Shown: in pieces, positions 24,261-38,300 of the stretch | How positions within the stretch are numbered: the first letter of the stretch is position 1 | How the letters are laid out: the number at the start of each line of letters is the position of its first letter | From: Cryptomeria japonica | Lineage: Eukaryota; Streptophyta; Pinopsida; Cupressales; Cupressaceae | Direction: 5' to 3' | Length of the DNA: 64,000 nucleotides | Assembly: GCF_030272615.1 (NCBI RefSeq) | Contig: NC_081410.1 | Coordinates: 253,689,533 to 253,753,532, forward strand | Position numbers and translations under genes: made by a program | Notes under the pieces: generated by a model | What the model was told of the DNA's origin: nothing | What the model saw: the letters and a program-made list of their open reading frames with translations, nothing else | Databases searched by the model: none

Positions 24261-26151
24261 ATAAGAGCATTTCCCTTCCTTAGAAAGGGAAACAAGACCC
24301 CGACAAGAGGTAAAGTCACCCCTAAAGCTAGAGGAGGAACTCAACCTTCATGCCCTGGATCAAAGGTAGTGGGAGGGGAAGTTAGAGGGAAAAAATAATA
24401 TGTTGGGGAGGGATCGCAACTTCCATGTAGCTACTTGGATGGATTATTTCTGCTCCCTACCCAGACATGTTCCTTTTTCATTCCTCTACAGGATCTTTCT
24501 CAGAACCCTCTGCCACCCAGAGACTAAGTAGACACAGAGGTTGTGCCATGCGTGGCCTTTCTTCAAAAGAAAAGGCTTTCATGCCCCCTCTGGAAATCCT
24601 CCCAACTTTCACATCCCCTATGGAAATAGAAATACTCTCACATGAGAGAAAAAATCCATCTGGTATCACAAAGAATTTTGCAAATCTATCTACAAGCTTT
24701 CTCAAACATCATTTCTTCTACAAAAATAAAAATTGCATTTAGAAAATGAAACGGCTTCATACTCTTCTACCAATTAGATCACCACCTTGTTGTATTTATA
24801 GTTGAACAATACTTCATCAAGTAGTGCATGTTCTTGAAACATTGTCACTTTAGTGTTCTCAATTTATTCTGCTAGCTATGGACACTAGAATTCATGCATA
24901 TCACATCTACTACATTCTTTTGTCAAGGTTCATCTGATGCGAGTGATTTTATCCTGATCTTATTCCTTTTTTCGGTGTACAGTCTCCTGTTTTAGGATTT
25001 TTGTCAACAAGCAAATCTCTTAATTCATGGGAGAACTCGTGATCCATCACACTTGAATTGGAAGCTTATCAAAATCATTTCACATCTATGAGCTATCATC
25101 CTTTGACTTTCTAATCAATCCATAATTGACAAGTCTAAATCCCATTCATTCTACCTTTTCCCATGAACTACAACCAGTGCCTCCAAAATCCCTTCAAACT
25201 TCTCATTTGAAACTCAACCGCATATCTCATCCAACTTGGCAAATCTAACAGTCATTTCTTTCTGACTTAGCACTCTGACTTTCCATCTGTATCTATGGAC
25301 CCACAAAATCTTGACTGAATAGTGCCATATCATCCTTCGACCAAGCTCCATCAGTAACCTCTCCATAGGTCTTCCTGATAAGCCTGGGACACATGGCATC
25401 ATCTCATGATGCTACCATCTATAATCTCCCTGCAAATTCCATTGTGGGAATACGAGGGCCATCTGATCTATTCAAACTCTACCACTTTGCATACTTCCTA
25501 TTAACTCATCTAGGACTTAAAATTCAAGCACCTTTTACCTTAGGATAAAACATCTTCGTTCATTTTTAGCACATGCAAATTGATGAGACTGTTAGTAACA
25601 TGACCTTTACCACCTGCGAACTGGTAACATAATTATATCATCCGATTACACTACTAATCCTGTCAGTTTCCACCGATAACATGTGGCACAATCTCACGAT
25701 GTCGCGGTCATTAAAATGCTTGCAGCTTTGATCACGTGGAAATGCTAGCCATTGGATCCATCCCATTTTTAACAAACAGACAGAGTATTTAGGACTTTTT
25801 GGACTTAGGAAAATACAAGTGCAGGCATAAATATTTTAAAAGGGGATTAGTAATAGGAATGTTATGCACTTGACTTAGGGAAATTATTATTTCACAAACT
25901 AGTTGATCAATACTTTGCTTATGGAATAAGTTGACCCCGCTCATGAAGAGGATACCCTCGGCTTTAAGTGGGAAAAAAGTAACAAAAAAATATATCATTT
26001 CTAGGGTTTTCTTCACAAAATGCAATAAGTTTTGATAAACCCTAAACCCTAGACCTTGGATCATTCGTAGAGGATACAAGTAAAACCTGAAAAATCAATG
26101 CTTTGAGCTGAAAATTTGAAAATTTCATGCAATCAATTTTTAGAGCTATAA
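24261..26151 (-). repeat. Leftmost A(-) LTR, second part (LTR-L)
   Basis: It resumes the LTR cut at 4931 and matches 30482-32319 and 36651-38534. The 5' end of the LTR (in minus orientation) abuts the interior at 26151/26152 (CTATAA|GTGGCTC). Total LTR length is about 3.19 kb. Confidence 0.88.
24792..24801 (-). promoter_or_regulatory. Putative TATA box of A(-) LTR-L
   Basis: CTATAAATAC on the minus strand, kept identically in the other two array LTRs (31010-31019 and 37176-37185). Position about 1.35 kb after the LTR 5' end. Motif and conservation only. Confidence 0.5.
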
Positions 26152-26708
26152 GTGGCTCTAGTTGGGGAAGCTCATTTCATAGGAATGAAGCAAGAGACCA
26201 GAATCTTTGAGTGAAATAGAGCAACTATAGGTCAGACCAAAAAGAAATTACCTGGACAGGGTAACTTCAACAAAAAGAAGCTACACTACCAAATCAAACA
26301 TAACTAATGCCCATGGATAAAAACTGCTTTAAGAAAAGAAGAAACCTCAAAATTGTCCATGAATAGGCAATTAAGAGGGGATTTATTCATAATTCCATTG
26401 GGAATAGAGTCAAAGAAAACCACTCTACCCCAAATCACTTGTGGCTTGTAGGATCAGACCAAGTGTCATGGCCTAAAGCCATCCACTAATGTCAACCAAT
26501 CCTTTCCTCTATCATAAACATGATTTTCTTTTGAAAGCATCAAATATAATCTAATAACATAAGTGGAAAACCATTTTTCAAACTTGCTAGCTATTTTTAT
26601 CTGTCCACTATGCTTAATTTTATCACTACAATTACTAGTAAAAATATGAAACTTGTGCAATGATAAATAAAATTTGCTATTTTTTGACATATATGTTGTA
26701 TACTCAAC
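26152..26708 (-). other. A(-) copy 1, 3' region of interior
   Basis: Non-coding stretch between gag stop and 3' LTR. It matches 32320-32887 and, less closely, 39459-39871. A short palindrome (ATGGCCTAAAGCCAT) near 26469 is also found at 32637 and, as GATGGCCTAGGGCCATC, near 39536. No purine-rich tract next to the LTR. Confidence 0.65.
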
Positions 26709-28412
26709 TTAGCACACATCCTGACTGCAACCAATATCCTTTTCTACAAAAAAAATCATCTTGTTGGAAAAGGAAAATCTCATATTCTGGCACATAACTG
26801 AAAAACATGCCTCTTTTGCATTATCAACCTGCCTACTGAAATAGGGAATCTCTGAAGAATCCCCCCTCTTACTGATCATATCAAGCAAACTGTTATCAAG
26901 GGGAGGGAAAGGACCAAAGATGACCTCCTCATATATTTCATTTTCTTGCTCTGCATCCAATCTAATGTCAACAATATCAGCAATAGGGGAATACTTCTCA
27001 TTGTTACCTATCTTTAAATCATATATTGCACCTTTATCTTCACAATATTCTATTTCTGAAGTTGATGCAATAATCTCCTGATTCTCATTTGTTTCTTCAT
27101 ATAAAGGGTTAAGAACAATGTGAAAACCCTTCTCAAAAACATTATAACAGAGCACCAATTGATCTTCATCTGCATTTTTATCAAATAATGCATTGATATT
27201 TTCACTAAAGTTATTTATTATCTCATCTTCAGGTTTATTAGGAATCTAGGAATCTAAATCTGAATTGGAACAACAGCCCACAATACAATCCACAAAGACC
27301 TTATCATCAAAAGATAATGGTATCTCATCATTTGAATTTTTATTATAACTTGCATCCTTTTCAGACATAAAACTTTCCAATTCTTCATAGTCATTGTCAT
27401 ATCTATCTAACACACAAGACTGCAAACCAACTCTCTGTGAGGTATTCTTCCTAGAGAAATCACTATTGTTGTCCTTCAGTAATGTGATTAACACCATATC
27501 TGTCTCTACATCTAATATGTCAGATACTTTCTCATTAGCCTCTTCTTCATCAATATGAGGAATAACCACTGTGTGGGACAAGTTTTCTTTACTCACATTT
27601 TTGTTCAAATCATAATCAATAATAGGGCTAATGTACTCAGTGGGGATATAAGGGTCATGACATGGTCCTTTAGTTTCAGATTCATGCTTTGTTTCAAACC
27701 CTAACATCTTAGGATAATATACTCTTGCAGATAGATAACCCCTATAGATTCCATATTTCAAGTTGTTTTCAATATCCACTGCTATCCTATAAGCCTGATG
27801 TAAGGTTTTAGGATCCTTATCTCTTAGCAAATAAATCTCTTCCTCTTCAAATGCAGCCAAATAAACAACTAGGCATACTATATCATTTGGTCTATAACTG
27901 CTAGGAATGTCATCCAATGCCCTAGCAAACCTGAGATTAAAAGCAAGTACTAACTCATCTTCTTCTTTCTGAATGTCCATGAATGTCTTCATAACTGAGA
28001 TTGGATTAATTCTTTCACCAAACTGTTCCATGAATTCCACCTTCAGCTCAACCCATGATGAGATAGACCATATTGATAGGTAGGAGAACTAGTCTTTGGC
28101 ATTTTCCCTCAAAGACTGAACAAACAACTTCATGAAAACAACTTCCTAATTTATTTCAAAATCTTCCATTAATTCAGAAAACTCCTGCAAATGTCGTTGT
28201 GCTGATTCTGACCTCTTCCCATTGAATCTTCGTAATTGTTCCCTAACCCCTATAGGAACATGATTTGGGAAACCTTGGATGCCATCAAAATTCAATGGCT
28301 TATATCTTTCCATAAAGAAAGCTCTATGATGACTTGGCATAGATTGTACATTTGTTTTTGACATTTCATAGGTAAACATAGGCACATGATACATATTTTC
28401 ATTAATTCCCAT
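26709..28412 (-). pseudogene. gag-like polyprotein of A(-) copy 1
   Basis: The best preserved gag of family A. One frame of about 568 codons starts at ATG 28412 (MGINENMYH) and has in-frame stops only at 28146-28148, 28089-28091 and near 27246. Order: N-terminal segment with ERYKPLNFDGIQ, gag core IQKEEDELVLAFNLRFARALD and SYRPNDIVCLVVYLAAFEEEE, KTLHQAYRIAVDIENNLKYGI, then a long acidic region (HIDEEEANEKVSDILDVE; LEESFM-type blocks) to a C-terminus with YEEVIFGPFPPLDNSLLDM. The acidic C-terminal half has no domain I recognise. No protease or polymerase follows. Confidence 0.78.
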
Positions 28413-29186
28413 ACTTCTTTCCCTTCTCTTGAACTATTACATTGTAAGGCTCAAAACATACTCCATTTAATCATATACAAAAAGTGAAAATTGAATCATA
28501 GGAGCATGCAAAATAATCACTACCATTCCCTTCCTTAGTACTTCTTTCACTCTTTAGGAAACACATTTTTTACAATTTTCATGAAAATACACTCTTGACT
28601 CATGAAAATATAAATTCATGGAAATGTTGAAGCTATTGTTGCATTCTTGAACCTGGGACTTGTAAAATCACCTTAAATCCTTCAAATCTTTAACACTGAT
28701 CTTTTGATAGAGTCACCACCTCCTTGCAGAGGATAAATACTCAAACAATTCAAAAATTCTTCACAAGTCAGATTTGATTCAACACATCACTACAACACTG
28801 CCTTATCATCAAATGGCATTACTGATTCTATCCTCAACTTGTCAGGGTACTTCAACATTAGAGATGAAATTTGGTTCATTCTTCCTGCGTATTTCTTGGT
28901 TCTTCCTCAAGAAGACACACACTGGTGCATAGCTATCAGAGTCTTAGAGTCACCACTCATAACTGTGAGGTATTACATAATGGATAGATTTGGACCAAAC
29001 TTTTTATAGAACTAGAACTAAAGAAGATTTCTCAGCAACAGTTATGAGAATTGACTCAAATTGACAAGGGAAAGATTAAGAAGCTTCTTCACTCTGTGGG
29101 CAAAATCTACACTATATATTAGGTAAATATTTTCTAACCAGAGATTCTCAACAATTCATTTCAGTCCCCAGCAGAGTCACCATTTT
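28413..29186 (-). other. A(-) copy 1 leader and primer site
   Basis: Non-coding leader between LTR-M and gag. On the minus strand, TGGTGACTCTGCTGGGGA (29164-29181) lies 5 bases from the LTR end and is the tRNA-Arg-like primer site. The rest parallels 34576-35362 and 1515-2399. Confidence 0.75.
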
Positions 29187-32100
29187 TTGTTGGTTCCCAA
29201 AATGGATGACGAGTTTACACTGCTACAGGGCAGAGACCAAGCTGATTTCCTCCAAATATCTATGGAGAGATACCTCCAACTATCAATATCTATCAGGCTT
29301 GGACCAACAATAAAAAGGACAGAAAGTCCTTCTATGCTTTAGGCTTTGCAGAACCAGGGAGGGTGATCCCTTCAGTAAGATATCCTACTCTCTGCAATGA
29401 TACTCTGAAACTTACTGAAATAAAGTTGATTATCTCATAATAAGACTCAATAGAAAGGGAGAATGCTCAAGGATGGAAAATCCTTCAGTGATCCTCAATT
29501 GTAAGCTGTAGTATGAGAGAGTGTGAGACAACTTTCAGAAAATACATAAATCTTAGCAAATGGTATTTTGATGTTTGTAAGATTCATTCTGAGAAATCAT
29601 AAAGAAGATAAATTAGAAGCTAAAAAGCTAATGACATTTGCTAGCAAATATCAGTGCCTTATTCATTTGGTTTACAGAGTCTATGAAAAATGTTATTGAA
29701 AATATGATAAAATTTCATCTCATAGCTAGTCTAGCCTAAAACAATATTGCCTTACAATATTGTTCTTCTTACAATCCTTCACCTAAACTGCTTATCAAGT
29801 CCTATGGCAAGCCTTATTTTCTCTATAATCTTATTCAAGCATTTTAATTAACCCCTTGGAATAAAGCATTGAATGAAAGAATATATACATCATAACAATG
29901 CAACAAACAAATGAAACCCTTGATCCCATTTGCTTAAAAGAAGATAAAATCGCACATAGGAGAGTAAAGATTAGGAAAATATATTTTCATTAATATCATA
30001 AGCTATCTTTTATCAGATGATAGCCTACACATTCAAATACAGAATGACCCACTTTAAAAAGGGAACCTACAACTTTTCTATTACTTTTTTGCTCTGCAAA
30101 ATAACATTACAGTCCCTGTTATTTCCTATGACTCTCTATAACTACTTTGGACCTAACACTACAGAAAAGATCTATTTTACTGAGATCTTTCTCATAAAAT
30201 CTGGACCCTAACTAATGGCCTTGAATTCACTTTTATAGAAAACAAGGGAGCAACAAGCTTTAGGCCATAAGACACTTGTTAACAACAGATTCATTCTTTG
30301 ATAATTAGCCCTAAAAGGCCGTATACAATTCTGTTCCAAAAATGTCCACATGTCCATGCACTGGCACCTGTGAATCATCATTCTCTAATCGAAAATTGGT
30401 AGAAGAAAAACTGTTTGATCCATGCCATTATCTCCCTGTCACCTTTAGATGGAGTGTCAGATGTTGCATTTTTATCCAATAGAGAATTTCCCTTCCTTGG
30501 AAAGGGAAACAAGATCCTGGCAAGAGGTAAAGTCACCCCTCAAGCTAGAGGAGGATCTCAACCTTCATGCCCAGGATCAGAGGCAGTGGGAGGGGAAGAT
30601 AGAGGGAAAACATAATATGTTTGGGAGGGGTTGCATCTTATATGCAGCTACATGGATGGATTTCTATCACTCCCTACCCATACATGTTCCTTTTTTATTC
30701 ATCTACGGGCTCTTTCTCAGAACCCTCTGCCACCCAGAGACTGAGTAGACAAAGAGGCTATGCCATGCATGGCCTTTCTTTAAAATAAAAGGCTTTCATG
30801 CACCCTCTGGAAATCCTCCCCACTTTCACATCCCCTATGGCAATAGACATACTCACACATGAGACAAAAAAATCCACCCAGTATCACAGAGTATATTGCA
30901 ACTCCATCTACAAGCTTTCTCAAACATCATTTCCTCTGCAAAAAGAAAAATTGCATTTAAAAAATGAAAAGTCTTCATACTCTTCTACCAATTAGATCAC
31001 CACCTTGTTGTATTTATAGTTGAACAATACTTCATCAAGTAGTGCTTGTTCTTGAAACATCATCACTCTAGTGTTCTTAATTTATTCTTCTAGCTATGGA
31101 CACTAGAATTCATGCATATCACATCTATTGCATTCTTCTGTCAAGGTTCATCTAATGCTAGTGATTTTATCCTAATCTTATTCCTTTTTTTAGTGTACAG
31201 TCTCCTACTTTAGGATTTCTGTCAACAAGTAAATCTCTGAATTCATCAGAGAACTCATGATCCATCACACTTGAACTGAAAGGTTATCCAAATCAAATCA
31301 CATCTCTGAGCTATCATCCTTTGACTACCTAATCAATCATGAATTGACAAGTCTGAATCCCATTCATTCTTCCTTTTCTCACGAACTACAACTGATGCAT
31401 CCAAAATCCCTCCAAACTTCTCATTCGAAACTTAGCCAAAGATCTCATCCAACTTGGAAAATCTAATGATCATTTCTTTCCGACTTGAGAGTGCCATATC
31501 ATCCTTCCACCAAGATTCGTCAACAACCTCTTTGTAGGTCTACCTGATCATCTTGGGACATGTGGCATCATCTCATGATGCCGTAGTCCGTAATATCCCT
31601 ACAAATTCTATCATAGGAATACAAGGGCCATCTGATTTGTTCAAACTTTACTGATTTGCATATTGGTCATTAACTCTTCCAGGACTTAAAAGTCGAGCAC
31701 CTTTCACCTCAGGATAAAATATCTTCATTCATTTTAAGCACGTGCAAATTGATGAGACTGTTAGTAACTCAACCTTTACCACCTGCAAACCAGTAACACG
31801 TTGCTTTCAACCAGTTACACTACTAACCCTGTCGATTTCCATCGATAACATGCGGCACAATCTCACGATGTCACGGTCATTAAAATCCTCCCTTCTTTGA
31901 TCATGAGGAAGCACTAGCCATTAGATCCATCCCATCTTTAGAAAATGGTTGGAGTATTTAGGACCTTTTGGAATTAGGAAAATACAAGTGTGGGAATAAA
32001 TATTTTAAAAGGGGACTGCTAATAAGAATGTTATTCGCTTGACTTAGGGAAATTATTATTTCATGAACTGGTTGATCAATACTTTGCTTAGGGAATAAGA

Positions 32101-32319
32101 TGGCCCCACTCATGGAAAGGGTACTCTCAGCTTTAAGTGGGAAAAAAGTAACAACAAAATATATCATTTATAGGGTTTTCTTCAAAAATTGCAAGAAGTT
32201 TTGATAAACCCTAAACCCTAGACCTTGGATTGTTCATAGAGGATACAAGTAAAACCTAAAAATCAATGCTTTGAGCTCAAAATTTGAATATTTCATGCAA
32301 TACATTTTCAAAGCTATTA
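29187..32319 (-). repeat. Middle LTR of A(-) array (LTR-M)
   Basis: Uninterrupted copy, 3133 bp. On the plus strand it starts TGTTGGTTCCC and ends CTATTA. It serves at once as 5' LTR of copy 1 and 3' LTR of copy 2. Comparison with LTR-L fixes the B insertion at 30481/30482. It is about 1.2 kb longer than the LTRs of A(+), mainly in the part around 30482-31560. Confidence 0.9.
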
Positions 32320-32887
32320 GTGGCTCTAGTTGGGGACACTCATTTCACAGGAATGAAGCGATAGACTAGAATATTTGAGTGAAGCTGACCAACTACAGGG
32401 CAGACCAATAAGAAATTACCTAGATAGGGTAACTTCAACAAAAAGAAACTACACTACCAAACCAAACCTAACTAATGCTCATGGATAACAACTGCTTTAA
32501 GAAAAGCAAAAACCTCAAAATTGTCCATGAACAGGCAATTAAGAGGGGATTTATTCATAACTCTATTGGGAATAGAGTCAAAGAAAAGCACTCTACCCCA
32601 AATCATTTGTGGCCTGTAGGATCAGACTAAGTGTGATGGCCTAAAGCCATCTGCCAATGTCAACTAGTCTTTTCCTCTATCATAAACATGATTTTCTTTT
32701 GAAAGCATCAAATATAATCTAATAACATAAGTGAAAAACCATTTTTCAAATTTGCTGGCTATTTTTATCTATCCACTATGCTTAATTTTATCACTTAATT
32801 ACTACTAAAAATCTGAAACTTGTGCAATGATATAGAACATTTTCTATTTTGTGATATATATGTTGTATATTCAACATAGCACACATC
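32320..32887 (-). other. A(-) copy 2, 3' region of interior
   Basis: Non-coding, close match to 26152-26708, including the small ATGGCCTAAAGCCAT palindrome. Confidence 0.65.
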
Positions 32888-34575
32888 CTAACTAGAACAT
32901 ATATCATTTTTTACAAAAACTTCATCTTGTTGGAAAAGGAAAATCTCATATTCTAGCACATAACTGAAAAAACATGCCTCTTTTGCATTATCAACCTGCC
33001 TACTGAAATAGGGACTCTCCAAAAAATCCTCCCTCTTACTGATCATATCAAGCAAGCTGTTATCAAGGGGAGGGAAAGTATCAAAGATGACCTCCTCATA
33101 TATTTCATTTTCTTGCTCTGCATCCAATCTTATGTCAACAATATCAGCAACAGGGGAGGACTGCTCATTGTTAACTATCTTTAAATCATATATTACACCT
33201 TTATCTTCACAATATTCCATTTTAGAAGTTGATGCAATAATCTCTAGATTCTCATTTTTTTCTTCATATAAAGGGTTAAGAACAATATGAAAAACCTTCT
33301 CAAAAACATTATAACAAAGCACCAATTGATCTTCATGTGCATCTTTATCAATTGATATTTTCACTAAAGTTATTTATTATCTCATCTTTAGGTTTATCAG
33401 GAATCCAGGAATCAGAATCTGAACTGGAACAACACCCCACAATACAATCCTCATAGACCTTATCATCAAAAGCTAATGGTATCTTATCATCTAAATTTTT
33501 ATTATCACAGTCTTGCAAACTTGCATCCTTTTTAGACATAAAACTTTCCAATTCTTCATACTCACTGTCATATCTATCTAAAATACAAGAAAGCAAACAA
33601 ACTCCTTGTGAGGTATTCTTCCCGGAGAATTCATAGTTGTTGTCCTTCAGTAACATGATTGACACCATATCTATCTCTACATCTAATATGTCAGATACTT
33701 TCTCATTAGCCTCTTCTTCATCAATATGAGGAATAACCACTTTCTGGGACAAGTTCTCTTCACTCACATTTTTTTTCAAATCATAATCAATAATAGGGCT
33801 AATGTAAATAGTGGGGATATAAAGGTCATGACATGGTCCTTTAGTTTCAGATTCATGCTTTGTTTCAAACCCTAACATCTTAGGATAATATACTCTTGCA
33901 GATGGATAACCCCTATAGATTCCATATTTCAAGTTGTTTTCAATATCCATTGCTATCCTATAAGCCTGATGTAAGGTTTTAGGATCCTTATCTCTTAGCA
34001 AATAAATCTCTTCCTCTTCAAATGTAGCCAAATAAACAACTAGGCATACTGTATCATTTGGTCTATAATTGCTAGGAATGTCATCCAATGCCCTAGCAAA
34101 CCCGAGATTAAAAGCAAGTACTAACTCATCTTCTTCTTTCTGAATGTCCATGAATGTCTTCATAACCGAGCTTGGCTTAATTCTTTCACCAAACTATTCC
34201 ATGAATGCCACCTTCAGCTCAACCCATGATGAGATAGAGCATATTCGTATGTAGGAGAACTAGTCTTTGGCATTTTCCCTCAAAGACTGAACAAACAACT
34301 TCATGAAAACAACTTCCTAATTTATTTCAAAATCTTCCATTAATTCAGAAAGCTACTGCAAATGTCATTGTGTTGATTCTGACCTCTTCCCATTGAATCT
34401 TGGTAATTGTTCCCTAACCTCTATAGGAACACGATTTGGGAAACCTTGGATGCCATCAAAATTCAATGGCTTATATCTTTCCATAAAGAAAGCTCTATGA
34501 TGACTTGTTGTACATTTGTTTTTGACATTTCATAGGTAAACACAGGCACATGATACGTATTTTCATTAATTCCCA
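32888..34575 (-). pseudogene. gag-like polyprotein of A(-) copy 2
   Basis: Close relative of the frame at 26709-28412. It starts at ATG 34575 (MGINENTYH). A 7-base deletion near 34506 and a ~10-base deletion near 33350 shift the frame. It shares with copy 1 the TAG at 34317-34319 and the TAG at 34260-34262, but keeps Trp (SDSDSWIPDKP) where copy 1 has a stop near 27246. The gag core (IQKEEDELVLAFNLGFARALD, NYRPNDTVCLVVYLATFEEE) is complete. Independent lesions show that the two copies have diverged since the array formed. Confidence 0.78.
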
Positions 34576-35362
34576 TACTTCTTTCCCTTCTCTTGAACTA
34601 TTACATTGTAAGGCTCAAAATATACTCCATCTAATCATATACAGAAATGGAAAACTGAATCATAGGATCATGCAAAATAATCACTACCATTCCCTTCCTT
34701 GGTGCTTCTTTCACTCTTTAGGGAACACACTTTTTATAATTTTCATGAAAATACACTCTTGACTCATGAAAATATAAATACTTGGAAATGTTGAAGCTAT
34801 TGCTGCCTTCTTGAACCTGGGACTTGTAAAATCACCTTAAATCCTTCAAATCCTTAACACTGATCTTTTGACAGAGTCGCCACCTCCTTGCAAAGGATAA
34901 ATACTCAAACAACTGAAAATTCTTCAAAAGTCATATTTGTTTCAACACAGCACTACAACACTTCATTATCATCAAATGGCATTATTGATTCTATCCTCAA
35001 CTTCTCAGGGTAATTCATCATAAGAGATGAAATTTGTTCCATTCTTCCTACACATTTCTTGGTTCTTCTTCAAGCAGACACACAATGATGTATAAATATC
35101 AGAGTCTTAGAGTTGCCACTCACAACTGTGAGGTATTTCATATAATCTTGAAAAATGGACAGATTTTAACCAAACTATTTATAGAACAAGAACTACAACA
35201 GATTTCTCAACAACATTTACAAGAATTGACTCAAAACGACAAGGGACAGATTAAGAAGCTTCTTCACTCTGTGGGAAAAATCTCCACTATATATTTGGTA
35301 AATATTTTCTAACCAGAGATTCTCAACAGTTCATTTCAGTCCCCAGTAGAGTCGCTATTTTT
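34576..35362 (-). other. A(-) copy 2 leader and primer site
   Basis: Non-coding leader. The primer site on the minus strand, TAGCGACTCTACTGGGGA, lies at 35340-35357, a diverged form of that in copy 1. Confidence 0.72.
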
Positions 35363-38300
35363 TGTTGGTTCCCAAAATGGATGACGAGTTTACACTACTA
35401 CAAGACATAGACCAAGCTGATTTCCTCCAAATATCTATGGAGAGCCACCTCCAACTATCAATATTTGTTAGGATTGGACCAACAATAACAAGGACAAAAA
35501 GTCCTTTTGTGCTTTAGGCAATGCAGATCTAGGGAGGGTGATCCCTTTAGTAAGATATCCTGCTCTCTGCAATGATACTTAGGAACTTACTAAAACAAAG
35601 AAAATTATCTCATAATAAGACCCAAAAGAAAGGGAGAATACTCAAGGATGGAAAATCCTTCAGTGAGCCTCAACCTTAAGCTGGAGTAAGAGAGAGGGTG
35701 AGACAACTTTCAGAAAATACATAAATCTTAGCAAATGATATTTTGATATTTGTAAGATTCATTCTGAAAATCATAAAGAAGATAAATCGGAAGCTGAAAA
35801 CCTAATGCCATTTGCTAGTGAATACTAGTGCCTTATTCATTTGGGTTGTAGAGTCTATGAAAAGTGTTACTGAAAATCTGATTAAATTTCATCTAATAGT
35901 TGGTCTAGCCTAAAACAATACTGCCTTACAATATTGTTCTGCTTACAATCCTTCACTACTTATCAAATCCTATGGCAAGCCTTATTTTCTCTGTAATCTC
36001 ATTCAAGCATTTTAATTAACTCCTTGGAATAAAGCATTGAATGGAATAATACATACATCGTAACAATGCAACAAACAAACGAGACCCTTGATCCCATTTG
36101 CTTAAAAGAACATAAAATCGCACCCAGGAGAGTAAAGATTAGGAAACTATATTTGCATTAATATCATAAGCTATCTTTTATCAGATGGTAGCAAACAAAT
36201 TCAAATACAAAATGACCCACTTTAAAAAGGGAACTTGCAACTATTCTATTACTTTTTTGCTCTGCAAAATAACATTACAATCCTTGTTATTTCCTACAAC
36301 TCTCTAGAACTACTTGGGACCTAACCCTACAGAAAAGATCTATTTTACAAAGATCTTTCTCATAAAATTTGGTCCCTAACTAATGGCCTTAAATTCCCTT
36401 TTATATAAAATAAGGGAGCAAAAAGCTTCAGGCCATAAGACACTTGTAATAGCAGATTCATTCTTTGATAATTATCCCTAAAAGGCCATATTAAATTCTA
36501 TTTCAAAAATGTCCACATGTCCATGAGTTGGCACTTGTGAATAGTCATTCTCTAACCGAAAATTGATAGCAGAAAAACCATTTGATCCATGTTGTTATCT
36601 CCCTATCACCTTTAGATGGAGTGTGAGATCTTGCATTTTTATCCAATAGAGCATTTCCCTTCCTTAGAAAGGGAAACAAGATCCTAGCAAGAGGTAAAGT
36701 CACCCCTCAAGCTAGAGGAGGAACTCAACCTTCATGCCCAGGATCAATGGTAGTGGGAGGGGAAGTGAGAGGGAAAACATAATATGTTGGGGAGGGATCA
36801 CAACTTCCATGCAACTACATGGATGGATTGTTGCCGCTCCCTACCGAGACATGTTCCTTTTTCATTCCTCTGTGGGCTCTTTCTCAGAAACCTCTGTCAC
36901 CTCGAGACTAAGTAGACATAGAGGTTGTGCCATGCATGGCCTTTCTTTAAAAGAAAAGGCTTTCATGCACCCTCTGAAAATCCTCCTCACTTTCACATCC
37001 CCTATGGAAATAGACATACTCACACATGAGAGAAAAAATTCATCCAGTATCATAGAGTATATTGCAAGTCCATCTACAAGCTTGCTCAAACATCATTTCC
37101 TCTACAAAAAGAAAAATTACATTTAGAAAATGAAAAGGCTTCATACTCTTCTACCAATTAGATCACCACCTTGTTGTATTTATAGTTGAACAATACTTCA
37201 TCAATTAGTTCCTGTTCTTGAAACATCATCACTCTGGTGTTCTCAATTTATTTTGCTAGCTATGGACACTAGAATTCATGCATATCACATCTACTACATT
37301 CTTTTGTCAAGGTTCATCTGATGCAAGTGATTTTATCCTCATCTTATTCCTTTTTTCAGTGTACAATCTCCTGCTTTAGGATTTCTGTCAATAAGCAAAT
37401 CTTTGAATTCATCAAAGAACTCGTGATCCATCACACTTGAACTAGAAGCTTATTCGAATCCTTTCACATCTTTGAGCTATCATCCTTTGACTATCTAATC
37501 AGTCCTGAATCAACAAGTCTGAATCCCATTCATTCTGCCTTTTCCCATGAGCTACAACTAGTGCCTCCAAAATCTCTCCAAACTTCTCATTTGAAACTCA
37601 ACCGCAGATCTCATCCAACTTGGCAAATCTAATAGTCATTTCTTGCTAACTTAGCACTTTGACTTCCCATCTATATCTATGGACCCACAAAATCCTGACT
37701 GAACAGTGCCATCTCATCCTTCGACCAAGCTCCATCAGCAGCCTCTCCATAGGTTTTCCTGATCAGCCTGTGACACATGGCATCATCTCATGATTCTGCA
37801 GTCTGTAATCTCCCTGCAAGTTCCATTGCAGGAATACAAGGGTCGTCTGATCTATTCAAACTTTACCGCTTTACATACTACTCATTAACTCTTCCAAGAC
37901 TTAAGAGTCGAGCACCTATTACTTCAGGATAAAACATCTTCGTTCATTCTCAGCACATGCAAATTGATGAGATTGTTAGTAACTTGACCTTTATCGCCTG
38001 CGAACCGGTAACACAATGCTTTCAACTAGTTACACTACTAACCCTGTCGGTTTCCGCTGATAGCATGTTGTGCAATCTCATGATGCCACGGTCATTAAAA
38101 TGCTCACATCTTTAATCACGGGGAAGTGCTAGCCGTTGGATCCATCCTATCTTTAGCAAATGGTCGGAGTATTTAGGACCTTTTGGACCTAGGAAAATAC
38201 AAGCATGGGCATAAATATTTTGAAAGGGGACCGGTAATAGGAATGTTATGTGCTTGACTTAGGGAAATTATTATTTCATGAACTGGTTGATCAATACTTT

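Noticed and set aside
24467-24742. Plus-strand frame (MFLFHSSTGSF...) recurring near 30663 and 36734, with an antisense frame at 24478-24705
   Set aside because: Both lie inside the A(-) LTR copies. The plus-strand one is antisense to the element, and neither has a recognisable motif.
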